Source of the DNA: Scatophagus argus
Taxonomy: Eukaryota; Chordata; Actinopteri; Scatophagidae
NCBI RefSeq assembly: GCF_020382885.2
Contig: NC_058499.1
Span: 23,108,372 to 23,172,371 of the forward strand
DNA: 64,000 nucleotides
Direction: 5' to 3'
The notes under the pieces are model-generated. The model searched no databases. It was not told the DNA's origin and saw only the letters and a list, made by a program, of their open reading frames with translations. Below, one piece after another: positions 9,943 through 22,600 of the stretch (positions are counted from its first letter, which is position 1; each line of letters begins with the position of its first letter). The position numbers and the translations under genes were made by a program.

Positions 9943-10730
9943 TCCTTTCTTGAACCTCACAAGTGCCATCTGTGCATTGTTTAGAAGTCCTTTAGAATTC
10001 CATGTGTACAGTACAAAAGCACCAGAGAATTGTGGTGGTTTGCAGGATATACATGAATGACCTCCTGCTACTACTTCACTTCCTGCCATCTCATTAATTT
10101 CTTAAATACTTTTTAAAATGTTTACAGAAATAATTAATACATCTTCCACACCACGTGCCACACATCTTGTCTTTTCTGATCAAACAATAATAATGGGCCA
10201 TTGAAGTAATTAAGCAAATTTGCTCATGTTATGGACTGTGATATTGGGGGGCCTGTGGAGTGACTTTGTTGGGTGGTGCAGATTTAACCATTCACAGCAG
10301 AACATAAAACAAAGGAGCTGATTGGGGACATCTGTACTAAGTAACTCCTGATCTCTGTAAGGATCCAGAAGTAGGATGTTGAGGTGGTAAATAACTTGTA
10401 GTTCACCTGGATGACAGACCAGTGTGGGCAGGTAACACAGGGACCCTCTACAAGAAGGGTCAGGTCAGATCTGATTGCTGTGGAAGCTTCCATGTCTGCA
10501 TGAAAATGCTGCAGATGTTTTACCAGTGTTTGGTGGCCAGTGCTATCTTTCAAACTGACATGCAGAGCATACCGTAGAGATATGTTTTGCACACATTAGT
10601 GCAAACCGCACACTTGCTTGCATGCATGCTCAAAAGGGCTATGTTTGTGTGTGTAGGTTCTTACACTGTGCTTTTTTTTTTTTTTTTTTTTTTGCATTCT
10701 TTTTGTACCATGCGGTTTGCTTGTGTACTG
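9943..10730. other. intergenic between tRNA copies B and C
   Basis: No gene recognised. It contains a 22-base T run at 10672-10693. Confidence 0.4.
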
Positions 10731-10925
10731 CTGTATGCAAGACATGACTCATTCTTCTGTGACCAAAATTGCCAGTTAGATTCTTGAAGTTATGTTAAAA
10801 TTCTTCTTTTTTCCGTTTTGCAGCAAAAAAAAATTTTTTTTACATTTTAAATGTTTTCATTTTGTTTTGTTTATTTGTGTAAGGTTCAAAATCAAGTCAA
10901 CAGTCTGCGCGAAGCTTCTCTGTGA

Positions 10926-10941
10926 CCAGTAGAGGGTGCTG
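10926..10941 (+). promoter_or_regulatory. CTCF-like motif upstream of tRNA-Pro copy C
   Basis: CCAGTAGAGGGTGCTG ends 90 bases before the tRNA. Confidence 0.35.
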
Positions 10942-11030
10942 TTTGACCTGTTGAGATGAGGAGCGTCAAGTTGCCACATCACCAACCTCACTGCAACCAC
11001 AGGTCTTCATGATGTGGAATGATTTTTCGT

Positions 11031-11102
11031 GGCTCGTTGGTCTAGGGGTATGATTCTCGCTTAGGGTGCGAGAGGTCCCGGGTTCAAATCCCGGACGAGC
11101 CC
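11031..11102 (+). tRNA. tRNA-Pro (AGG), copy C
   Basis: Identical in sequence to copy A, with all stems paired and anticodon AGG. A TTTT terminator lies at 11107-11110, only five bases after the tRNA, so this copy looks best equipped for transcription. Confidence 0.97.
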
Positions 11103-11278
11103 TTTATTTTCATTAACACCTGCAGATGAGAGAAAAGCTGCTGTATAGTTTGGTTCAAGAGTGTGTTTTACATGACTATAGTCCAATGAAATTCATAAAG
11201 TTGCAAAACATCACCAGAAGACTTAAGACAACTTTTTCAAGATATAAAGCACAGGCTGTCATGAAAATCTTACCTTCC

Positions 11279-11628
11279 TGTACACTGGATCATATCAGTT
11301 TAGGTCAAGGAGCATAAGAATAGAGAAGAACTGATTCAATAGCATTACGTTTGTTTGTGCTATATTGTGCAGGATAGTGCAGACTATTCTTAAAAGACAC
11401 TCATTTTATAATGTAATCTTTCATATTGAGTTAGTTTACACTGGATTCAAGACATTAAATTACCAACTACAAGATTATTCAAGTGTTCTGGACAACACAT
11501 ACATGTGCTGCTTCTTCTTTTCCTCAAATCTTTTTTTTTCTATTTAATCTGAACAACCCTCATTGAAGACAAATAACTTTACACCGTTATTTAAAGTTTT
11601 AAATTAAATTCAAAGTTTTATTTTTCTC
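11279..11628 (+). repeat. 3' flank of tRNA unit C, duplicated at 14295-14643
   Basis: About 350 bases from TGTACACTGGATCATATCAG to TTTATTTTTCTC recur almost unchanged after tRNA copy D. Only scattered substitutions separate them, so this duplication is recent. Unit D lacks about 170 bases of unit C between the tRNA and this block. Confidence 0.9.
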
Positions 11629-11897
11629 TAGTAATTATTCAAATCATACTTTGATTATCTGCTGGCTGTCCTGAATAACTAATTAGATTTGTCACAAGTT
11701 CTTTTGCATTAAATCATAACAGATTAAGCTTAAACAGGGCCAGAGTGCGCATGGACTGTCTACAAACAAAAAGACACAACATCAATATTGTGCTGATTGA
11801 TCTGAAGACCATGCATCAGAAAACGGGCTTCTGTATGTGAACTTGTCTTAGTCCTATCAGTTTTGTGATATCACCTCAGATAAACAGCAAGAAGATG

Positions 11898-12044
11898 AAT
11901 GTGTGATATTCATGGTCTTCTGTGTGTGTGTGTGTGTGTGTGTACCAGATGAATTGATGTACTTCCTTGATGAGAGTCTGCGCCAACATAATGTCATGAA
12001 TGAAAATGGATTGATTTACATGGGGGCGTAAATTTGCATGCACA

Positions 12045-12079
<35 letters not shown>

Positions 12080-12302
12080 CATACTGTCTGTCTGGCCAGT
12101 AGGTGGCCTGTGTGAATTGTCACAGCAGCGTGACAGCAGCGACTCAGGGGCTTCGGCTGCATCAGGAAATCTGTTGGTTAGACAGGAGGTGTCAGAATGT
12201 AACCAAACCACACAAACAAGGGCTTGTCCCTTCACAGGCAGCTGGGAGGGCAGAAAGGAAGGCAAACAGAGAGATGGCACATAGACAACCTGGAGGCCGT
12301 CA
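11898..12302 (+). pseudogene. relic of transglutaminase exon 4 plus flanking intron, inverted relative to the live gene
   Basis: This block aligns with the minus strand of about 19700-19290 in the transglutaminase gene. Shared features in order are GGTCTTCTGTGTGTG before the exon, a (TG)n tract running up to the acceptor AG, and exon text. The live exon reads [20 protein letters not shown]; here it reads DELMYFLDESLRQHNVMNEN, then GLIYMG. The intron parts (GGTGGCCTGTGTGAATTGTC and AACCAAACCACACAAACAAG) follow. After the MG the exon ends in a stop, and the last third and its donor are not preserved. No other transglutaminase exon was found beside it. It is best read as a diverged segmental copy of one exon, not a processed pseudogene. 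Confidence 0.8.
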
Positions 12303-12540
12303 GTTTGTTTGAGTATGCCTGAACGTACACACAGATTTAATCTTGGCTGTTATGAGGGATGGGAATTTGTGTAAGCCTCTTTTGATCAAAACTGACACTT
12401 TAGCTTTAAAGTGTTCTAAGTAGAAGTGGCATGTGGTCTCATATCTCTGACATTTACATTCATTCACTGTGGATGAAGGGAGAAAATGAGCCATCCAGGA
12501 AATCCACTGAGGACTCAAGAAAACATACATTTATAGACAG

Positions 12541-12546
12541 TTTATT
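12541..12546 (-). terminator. candidate poly(A) signal of the transglutaminase gene
   Basis: TTTATT on the plus strand reads AATAAA on the minus strand, about 390 bases after the stop codon. It is the best-placed hexamer seen, but no transcript evidence is available. Confidence 0.3.
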
Positions 12547-12937
12547 TTCCATTCCAATTGTGTATCTGACAATAGGGGTCCCTTTTTACATACATTCTAC
12601 TTTGTTCAGTTTAGTATTGCTGATAGCCAACCCATAGCCTTTCTCAGACTACAGTGTTAATGAAGTGTCAGAATAAATAGATACAAAGTCTTTATCGAAA
12701 GCATACCGTAAATTAATGCATTAATATCAGGAACAGTTTGAAAAAATGCCAGTTTCATCCAATACTCCATATTTGGACTAAAATGGGATTGGAAACAGTG
12801 CAATGTTCAGTGTGGCAAGAAGTCCACGAAATGAAATATGAAAGGTGGAGAGAAGGAACTTAAACAAAAAGCACACATTTGCCATTATATTATCCCACGA
12901 TGTAAGATACTGCTGGTTTCCATCCGTTCAAAGAATT

Positions 12938-15900
12938 TCAATTAGGTCCAGTAATTACAGACATGTATTTCTTGTGGACAACCACAGTGGTGACTCCCTT
13001 CACATCCTTCAGTCTGTCCGAGTCAAAGTCCACCAGGAGCTTCTTCACTCCAGTTCGTATGGGTGAGAAGGAAAGTTGGACAGACACTTTCTGGCCTGGA
13101 CCTATATCACCCCTGAAAAGAGACACATTGGGTAGGGATTTATTACATGGTTGAGGTCATGAACGAAAGTGCTCTGCAAAATGATCAAACAATGCCAGTT
13201 TGGCTAATTCCAGTTTTTGAAGTGAAAATTCCCTGATCCATGGTACTTCTGGGCTTCTACTGGAGATGTCACACTTTTTGGATGCCAGGACAACCGCTAA
13301 TCAGCCTGCAAAAATGCCTAGATTGACATTAGCGTGTCAGTCGAGGCATTTAACTCATGTTGGATGCCTGGACATTGAGACAATCACCTCAAGTGTGATA
13401 TAGGCAGTGATACAAGAAGTTTGCACATTACCTGTAAATTCTCTGCACATGCTCCCTGGTGAAGGTCAGGGACAGACTGAATACTAGCCTGGCCAATTAT
13501 TGCATCTGACATTCAGCATTTTTTTCAGCTGTTGGCATTTAATTTAAGTTACTTTATTAATCCGAAGCTGGGATATTACTTCTCTGCATTTAACTGATTG
13601 AAACACACACACATGCAACATGCAGTGAAACACACAGGAGCAGTGGGCTGCATCAATATATTTGGGGTTAAGTGCCTTGCTCAAGGACATGTCCGGTGGG
13701 GGAATCAAACCAGCGACCTTCCAATCACAAGCCACTTCTCCAACCTCTAAACCACGTCTCCCCCAATTGCTGTGTCTTTTGTCCAATTTCCAACAAAATA
13801 CATCATTTTAAAGCAGTACTTTGGCTCTGATTCAGCTGCCTCTGTAGTCCTTACTCTATGGTCTCGCTCAATGTCCCGCCCGCAATAGTGTCTGATTGGT
13901 TACATGCAATGAGTAACAGTCTAACACCATAGCATGGTGGCTCAGGGGTTAGTGATGTTGCATCACAGCAGTCCTGGGTTAGTTTTGCTGTGTCTTACCT
14001 AATATGACTGTATGTGACAAATAAAGAGTCTTCTGTCAACACTGAAAGTCGATCAAGTCAACAGTCTTTGCGACCAGTAGAGGGTGCTGTTGGACCTGTT
14101 GAGATGTGGAGCATCAAGTCGCCACATCACCAACCTCACTGCAACCACAGGTCTTCATGACGTGGAATGATAGTTCTGAAGGACCTGTTTCTGTGGCTCG
14201 TTGGTCTAGGGGTATGATTCTCGCTTAGGGTGCGAGAGGTCCCGGGTTCAAATCCCAGACGAGCCCTTTGTTTTTATTAGTATCACTATTACTATGTACA
14301 CTGGATCATATCAGTTTAGGTCAAGGAGCATAAGAATAGAGGAGAACTGATTCAATAGCATTACATTTGTTTGTGCTATATTGTGCAGGATAGTGCAGAC
14401 TATTCTTAAAAGACACTCATTTTATAATGTAGTCTTTCATATCGAATTAGATTACACTGGATTCAAGACATTAAATTACCAACTACAAGATTATTCAAGT
14501 GTTCTGGACAACACATACATGTGCTGCTTCTTCTTTTTCTCAAATAATTTTTTTTCTATTTAATCTGAACAACCCTCATTGAAGACAAATAACTTTACAC
14601 CGTTATTTAAAGTTTTAAATTAAATTCAAAGTTTTATTTTTCTCCAGCGACCTTCCGATCAGAAGCCGCTTCTCCAACCTCTAGGCCACAGCTGCCCCCA
14701 ATTGCTGTGTCTTTTGTCCAATTTCCAACAAAATACATAATTTTAAAAAGCAGTACTTTGCCCTGATTCAGCTGCCTCTGTAGTCCTTACTCTATGGTCT
14801 CGCTCAATGTCCCGCCCGCAATAGTGTCTGATTGGTTACATGCAATGAGTAACAGCCTAACACCATAGCATGGTGGCTCAGGGGTTAGTGATGTTGCATC
14901 ACAGCAGTCCTGGGTTTGATTCCTGGTTGTGTGCGGCATGCTCATGGGTTAAACGCAGAGGACAAGTTTTGCTGTGTGGTATCTAATATGACTGTATGTG
15001 ACAAATAAAGAGTCTTCTGTCAACACTAAAAGCTACAGCGCCACACACAGGAAGAGATAGAAAAGCATTTGCAGACTGGAGCATACTACTGAGTATCTTT
15101 ATCTCCAATAATACGTTCTAATATTTCATAATAGTTGATTTATATCCTGTACGTATAATCCAAATCTGCAAAATAACCAGTAACCAAAGTTGTCAAATGT
15201 AGTAGAGTAAAAAGTACAATATTTAAATCCTGAATCTAGGGGAGTAGAGGTATAGTGTAGCAAAAAATGGAGATGCACAAGTGTCAAGTACAATGGAGAT
15301 ACGTATCAAGTACTGAAGATACTCAAGTAAAGCAAGTACCTCAAAATTATACCTAAGTGCAGTATTTGAGTAAATGTACTTAATTTTATTCTATTACTGG
15401 TTATTTTAAATATTGACACTAAGATTCTTACTGAATATTACTAGTTTTACTGCAAAACTAAATTGGTTGGTACTGACTGAAAAAACTGTTCGTTTGATCT
15501 CTAATGAAGGCGGCTGTTTCAATACTTACTTAACATAAATCTCAGTGGCTGACAGCAGGCCAGCCCCCTCCACAGTGAAAATACCGCCCTTTAGTGGGAC
15601 TGGCAGAGGATTGGTGAAAGAGATGTTGGCTTTCAGTGGTTCCCATACAACAGCCTTCCCAAGCACCTGTGGAAAAAGGAGACAGTTCTATGTTCTATGG
15701 GAGTATGCAGGTATATAAATATCATTGCCAATCATGATATTTCACACCCATTTCATAGCAACATATAATGACAGAAACCATCTTCGGGAAGGTTTATTTG
15801 ACATGTAATTTTTAGTTTGCCTCACTTCCCATCTGCTAACATGGAGGGGGGGGTTATGACCTGTTCTGGAGCCAGCCACCAGGGGGCAATCAGGATGTTT

Positions 15901-18900
15901 TGGCTTCACCTTTGGGCAGCACTCATATTGTCCATCTTTATTTTATAATCAGTGATCATACCATAGTCTAACCATGACTTTTGGGTGTGACCAGTGTGTA
16001 CTCACCTGTATGAGGACTTCAGGCATGCTCAGTGGGATGTTAGCCACAGTCATGATGGGTTCATTCTCCCCTGAAACCTCTAAGAGTGCTTTCACCCTGA
16101 TCAGATGATGCTCGGAAACACACCTCACATAGTCGTCATAGTGCAGACGCAGAACTTCCTTGTGCGCTGAACACAAAAAGACACACACACGCACAGTATT
16201 AAACAGGAAAATGGTAGTAATGCACAACTTCTGCTTACAAAAAGGATGATCAGTCAAAACCGAGTATGTAAAACACAGCAGCATTATAGTTTGTCTGCAC
16301 CAGACACCTTGAATGTTTATTTGAGCCACTAACCTTTACGAGCAGGCACAGTCATGCTGATTGTCTGTCGCTGGCACTCCCCCCGGGAGAGAGAATTGTA
16401 AGTTACAGCCAAGGCCAGCACGGTGAGGCGAGCATGAGCGTCTCTGCCTCCGTTATTCTTCACCTGAGGATGGAACGAATTCATGACTGGATGAACTGAT
16501 GGAATACTGTTAGCGATCACTCTATTGTTGTTTCACTAATGTCCATATCCAAAAAGAATACAAGAGGAAACATGAGATGCCCCCCAAATTCATTGTGTGA
16601 ATTCAGTTATCCAGTTCACTATTTCATTTATCCATCCATTCACTCAGCTATCTGAGCAATCCGTACCTCAACAATCACATCAAAGTCTGTCCCAAATACA
16701 GGCTTAGCATGCTTGATTGACAGCTGAAGTTGTCCTGGTTCTGTTCTCTCATTGGTCGGAACTGTGACACGCCGTCCTGCCTTCTTGTACACTTCTCTCT
16801 CCATTTTGGAGCCTGTGGAGAAGATGTTGGTCCATGATGACTAATCCTGAGCATGAGTCTGGACAGATGACTATGAGCAGATATTTTGCAAGTTAAAGAA
16901 ACTAACCTTCAGGATATTTGTAGTGCAGAGTGACATCTTCTCTGTGGTCGCCATAAACACTTTTGGTGCTGATGTTCCTCCCTATACTGCCCTGGTCCTC
17001 TCTGATCTATAACAATAACAACAACCATAAATTTCATCTCTGCTTTATATCATGAGCAAATAGGAAATGCATTTGAAACAAAAGCTGATCACCTTCTGCC
17101 TTTTGCCATCTCTTTGGACGATCCAGTAGATAATGTCAGCATTGACCTCAGCAAACACAAACTGAGCATCATACTTTACTCCCAAATTTCCCTCCTTAAT
17201 GGCTGTCACTGGACACGGGCCGCAGCAAAACTCACCTGGAAAGCAAAACTTAATTCTGTCATGATTTTCTGCTGTTCCCTTTGCATTTATTGTTTGTTTT
17301 TTTGTTGTTTATTTATTTATTGTTGTGTCTTTCAATCGTTTCAATCGTTATTTCAACCCTGTTTGCTGCCGTGACGATGTATATTTCTCAGTTGTGAGAT
17401 GATTAAAGGATTATCTTGTCTCTGGTCTTAGTTCATATTGATGAACAATAAAAACAAACAGGTTTTCATTTTTAGGTGTTTAAGGTGAGAAAAGTCTTGT
17501 GGATAAATGTGGATAAACAGATAAAGAGAAGTGACTGACAGAGACTCAAATGAGGGAAACGTACCATCACTCAGTTCTTGAGGGGTGGGATCCAAAACCT
17601 GCCAGCCATCATTTCCTTTGGGGAGATCATCTCTGTTCATCCAAGACTCAACCCAACAGTGGAAGTTCCTAAAACCACGAGGAGAGGAGATCAGAGGAGA
17701 GAAGGTGAGAGAGAGTCGTTATATTCAGCTCCAAATTAGAACTGAATCATAAATTTCATCATAAATATCATAATCATAAATAAAAAGGTTTATTTTTTCA
17801 GATACACTCAATTATAGTTTAGAAATCCAAACAAATTTATACTTATTCTATAATATTAATGTGCTAAAGCTGAGTTTAAATGATTTTGAATTGATCTTAA
17901 TTAAAGATTAAAACATTTTTGTTGTCTAAACATTTGACCATATTTTACCATACTGGATTCAAAATTGGCAGTCTGTTCCTACCAGCTACTGTCTTTCCTG
18001 TGTCTTCCATCAAAGCTCTCCAGTCTTTCATTCAGCAGGAAGTCTACAGTGAGGTTTCCATCGACATCGTGGGCTGAGTAGAAGTTGGTGATGAGGCGTG
18101 TAGGTATTCCCAGACAGCGCAGCACTGTGAAGATCACAAGCATCAGAGTGACATAGTCCTTTTCTTTTCTTTCTTTTCTTTTTTCTTTCCTTTTCTTCTC
18201 GAATTGGCACCCCAAATTGGCTTTCGCCTGCTGATACTAAGATTTTAGAATATTGGATGCACACTTTGTGCTAAAATAAGTTAGCCAGCTGCAGTTCCAC
18301 ATTTTCATGTCAGCAGACCAGCATCAGTCTTCTTTTCTAACTCTCTGCAAAAAAAGCATATTGTATCTCCCAAAATGTTGAACTATTCAGTTAGAAACAT
18401 TCCTTACACTGAGAGCAGCAATTGATCTTGAAAGCACTTATCTTACAAACTATTATACTTTGGGATCCTTGAATCACGCTGCAGAGAAATGTATGAAAGC
18501 CTCACCTGTGCAAGCAACACCAGCAAACACCCAGCACTGGCCATATTTGACCGCTCTTGCCCCTGCTTTGCTCCACTGTCGAAGGATGGGCACGCTGCCG
18601 GTCCAGCGATACGGTGCAACTCCGCCAGAGTACGGCTCATCCCAGGAACCAGTCAACACACCCCTGTCACCATTAGAGTTAACCTGGACAGGTGGAGACA
18701 TGTCAAGACAACATCTTTAAAGCTGTGAATCACTGCATGACAATATGTTTATAGGATCATACGTAGAGATGTCAAACAGTAAGGCAAGTATCAGTACTTT
18801 TGATATGATGATATGACATGGTATGACATTTCTCATAGGTTCAATTTCTGGGAAGGAGCTACAAGACTCCAGGTGTTTACAACATTGAACATAAAGCTTT

Positions 18901-19663
18901 CATGAAATGCAAATTGGTGGGATCACCAAAGAATTATATGTGTTACCACTCAGACAGAGAAAGGTAGTATGTCAGTATGTTTCAGTAGGAGAGATGGTCA
19001 CCATTGCAGTGATTATCCTGCTGACATAGATGGGGTCAGATCTGTGCTCAGTGTCCATCTTTGAGTTTTTGAGGGCATCATTGGAGTTGTCCAACACTTC
19101 AAAACAGATGTCCATCACATGGTCCTCAAACTGAGAGAGAGTGAGACGAGAAATCAGGAGAAAACATGAGAGAGGAACAAAGAATAGAAAAAGTCGCTTG
19201 TTGGACGGGGGAAGGTTTTCTCTTTCAAAAACACATTTCAAACCGTATTTATTTCTCAGTGATCACCATATGTCTGTTACACCTCTTCCTGCCTGTATAC
19301 GTGCCATTTATCTGTTTGTTTTTCTGTCTGCTCTCCCAGCTGGCTGTGAAAGGATGAGCCCTTGTTTGTGTGGTTTGGTTAGTTTTTGACACCTCCTGTC
19401 CAACAAACAGATTTCCTTATGCAGCCAAAGTGCCCGAGTCCCTGCTGTCACACTGCTGTGACAATTCACACAGGCCACCTACTGACCTAAAAGACAGAGA
19501 CAGACAGCAGAGAGAGAGAGAGAGAGAGAGAGTGTTACCTGTCCATAATTCCACGGAATACTTTTGATGTAATCCCAGGTGCCCATGTAAATGACCCCAT
19601 CTTCATTGATTACATACTCCTGGAGCAGACTCTCATCAGGGAGGTACACCACATCATCTGTTA

Positions 19664-19698
<35 letters not shown>

Positions 19699-22600
19699 GA
19701 CCTTGAATACACGTGTCCTTGTGTTCATTGAATGACAGGCTTAAATTTAATTACATTCAACACAGATTAAAATGAATGCAGATGTTTTGTTTCTTGATGA
19801 CATGCCCCATATCAGAAAATCACAGACTGAGTGACACGTTCACAGAAAACACAAGCAGCCAGCAAGCAGAAAAAACCCAGAAATTCTTACTACAGATATA
19901 AGCATTCAAAGGTCCCAAAACCAAAAACACAAACTTGTTGTTCTGTGAGAAATTCCATCATTTGGTGTTTTGATGATGCTAGTGGAAAATGCTGTGTCAG
20001 TGTGACATGTGGCGACAGGGGCACAATGTACCATAAAGGTTAGGGGGATGAGGGTAAAAACGCCTGCTGAATCATGGAGGGAATACATCCATTTTGTTTT
20101 CTGTTTCTTCTGGGTGACTCAACACACACATTTGCGACACAGAGTACACACTAAATATGTGACATAGATGTATAAAAAAGGTGCAGAATGTGAATGCAGT
20201 TAGTCTGGTCTTTTGGAGAAGGCAGATAGCAGATAGCTTGTACAGCTGGCTTTATGTTTTACCTTTGCACCACGGGTTAAAGAGCAGGTGGAACCTAATT
20301 TTGTCGGTCTTCTCCAAAATACGTCCATCTGGTGACATCACCAGCACAGCCAGACGGTACTGACCAATGACAGCATCTGCTGGACTGTGCAGAGTCAGCA
20401 GCATCTCTTCCTGTGATCCTTGCTGGTAAAACCACCACTTGTCTCCGGCCCCACGCTCCTTCTGAACCTTGATCACCAAATCGTCTCTCTTACCTGAAGA
20501 ACATATAATAAATTAATATAATGCAGAAGATGAATTATTTTTGCCATTATGAATTATTGTATCAATTCATCTTCTTACTGTTCTAAGTCAGCATCAGAAA
20601 ATATAGTTTAACTCAGCATGATATCTTAGAATGACATTAGTGTTCTGTGATAGAAGGTGAGAGAAATACATTTGGAATGGATGACAGAGGATTCATAACA
20701 AGAGCAAGCGCAGTCAAGTTCAATTCAATTCAGTTCAAATCAGTTTACTTATACGGTGCCAAATCACAGCAAAAGTTATCTCATGACACTTTCCAATTAG
20801 AGCAGGTCTGGACCAAACTCTTTAATTACATTTTGTAATACGGATAACCCAACATTCCCCCTTGAGCAAGCACTTAGTGACACTGGCAAGGAAAGACTGC
20901 CTTTTAGAAGGCAGAAACCTTGGAGCAGACCCCAGCTCAAGGTGGGAGGCTATCTGCCTAGACCGGTTGGGTTGTGTGTGTGTGTGTGTGTGTTTGTGTG
21001 TGTATGAGAGAGAGAGAGTGGGAGAGGGGGGCACACAGAAAGAGATGCGTAGCAAAAGCAACAACAGTAGAGTACTGGAATACTTAAAACAATAATAATG
21101 GTAATAATAGTAGTAGTAGTAATAACATGAAAATATGACTAAATGTTAATAATAGCACTGGGTGTCAAGCAGGACCACAGCAGGACGTGCAGCCGTGATC
21201 CATGGGAACCTGCAAGACGAGAAAGCACAAAGATTCTGGGCAAGACGCCAAGTCAGTAACATGCATTAACGGGGCAGGAATATGTACAGAAGGAGAGTTA
21301 GAGGAGTAGAGAAAAACTCAGTGCATCCATATCTGTCCAGGCTGATGTAATATATGTAATGGCTGATAAAGAGCTTCATTACATAGTGTAACAACAATCA
21401 CCTGAAGCTCAGTATCATCAAAGCCAGTGAGCTTGTGGTGGATTACAATGCTTAAAATATGGATATTACAGCGGAGAAGTTGCAAATTATAAAATATGAA
21501 ATCTTCAAAAACACGTTCAGCCTGTCAGCAAAGGAGATCTATACAATCAGCACAATTTCAAGGTTAGTCAACAATTCAGTATCCGATCAAATGTGAAATA
21601 CAGTCACAATATGCCTGGTTGTGAGCAGTTTCATGTATGAACTATTTTCTTTGCATATCACTGCACAAGAGAATCATGGCGGAGAGGACAGCTAACCAAG
21701 CTGACCAAGCTAGGCAACAGCTTAGTCGGCGTATGTCATTAATGTTTCCATCCTACCCTGTACAAGCCTCTCATGGGTAGATGAATGTGTCCTTCTGTGC
21801 AATGATACGGTGTAGGTTGGTAGAAAGAAAATAATTCCAACATGAAACTCTCACAACAAGATCTGCAGATTATGGGCTGGAGTAACTGGGTTATTATTTA
21901 TGAAATCAGAATCAGAATTCCTTTATTTATCCCTGAAGGGAAATTCTTGAATTCTTTGCCGTTTTTTTTTTTTGTATATTTTTTGTGGTGTCATCTAATT
22001 TCATCACATTCAAGAGATGGCAGACATCTCTACAGCACTACATGTAAGAGGGAAAATATGTATTTTTGATTTTGGGACAAGGCAAGGCATTTATTTAGAG
22101 AAGAATAGTACGCTCCAGTCCACAAGATAAAGGTCAGACTAAACACTTAGTGTAAAAAAAATCTTATCTACTTCATTTCAAGTTCTTGTTATGGTCTTGA
22201 AATTCATACTTACTTACCGAATTTAAGTATTCATGCATGTGTGTATTCAATTAAATACAAGTAAGCGAGTACATAGACCAAACATATTGGATCCTGTACA
22301 CCATGATGACATTTACACTGGATTAGCAAAACAATGCTGCCTCAGAACACACATCAGGCTAAATGTATCTTCCAGATCAAGCTCACCAAGATGCAGAACC
22401 AGTTCCAGGTGGTGTTTAGGGGGCAGAGAGTCAGAGCAATGCAAAGTTATGGAGAAGGGTTGACCTCTGCGGACAATCAGGCGCTCCCGATCAATCTCCC
22501 GGGTGCGGTGAGCCAAGTTGTTTTCATGACTTCTTAAATTCACATCAATAATCAAACCTAACAGGAACGGAGACAATGTTCAGCAGTCAGCAATAAACTC

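Larger units (their letters stand above)
10731..11102 (+). repeat. tRNA unit C, duplicate of unit A (7638-7985)
   Basis: From TGCAAGACATGACTCATT onward the two units align through to the end of the tRNA. Unit C carries an extra T-rich insertion (about 10800-10880) and has lost a short piece just before the tRNA (GATAGTTCTGAAGG-like in units A and D). The shared flank shows that the tRNA moved as part of a block of at least 350 bp. Confidence 0.8.
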
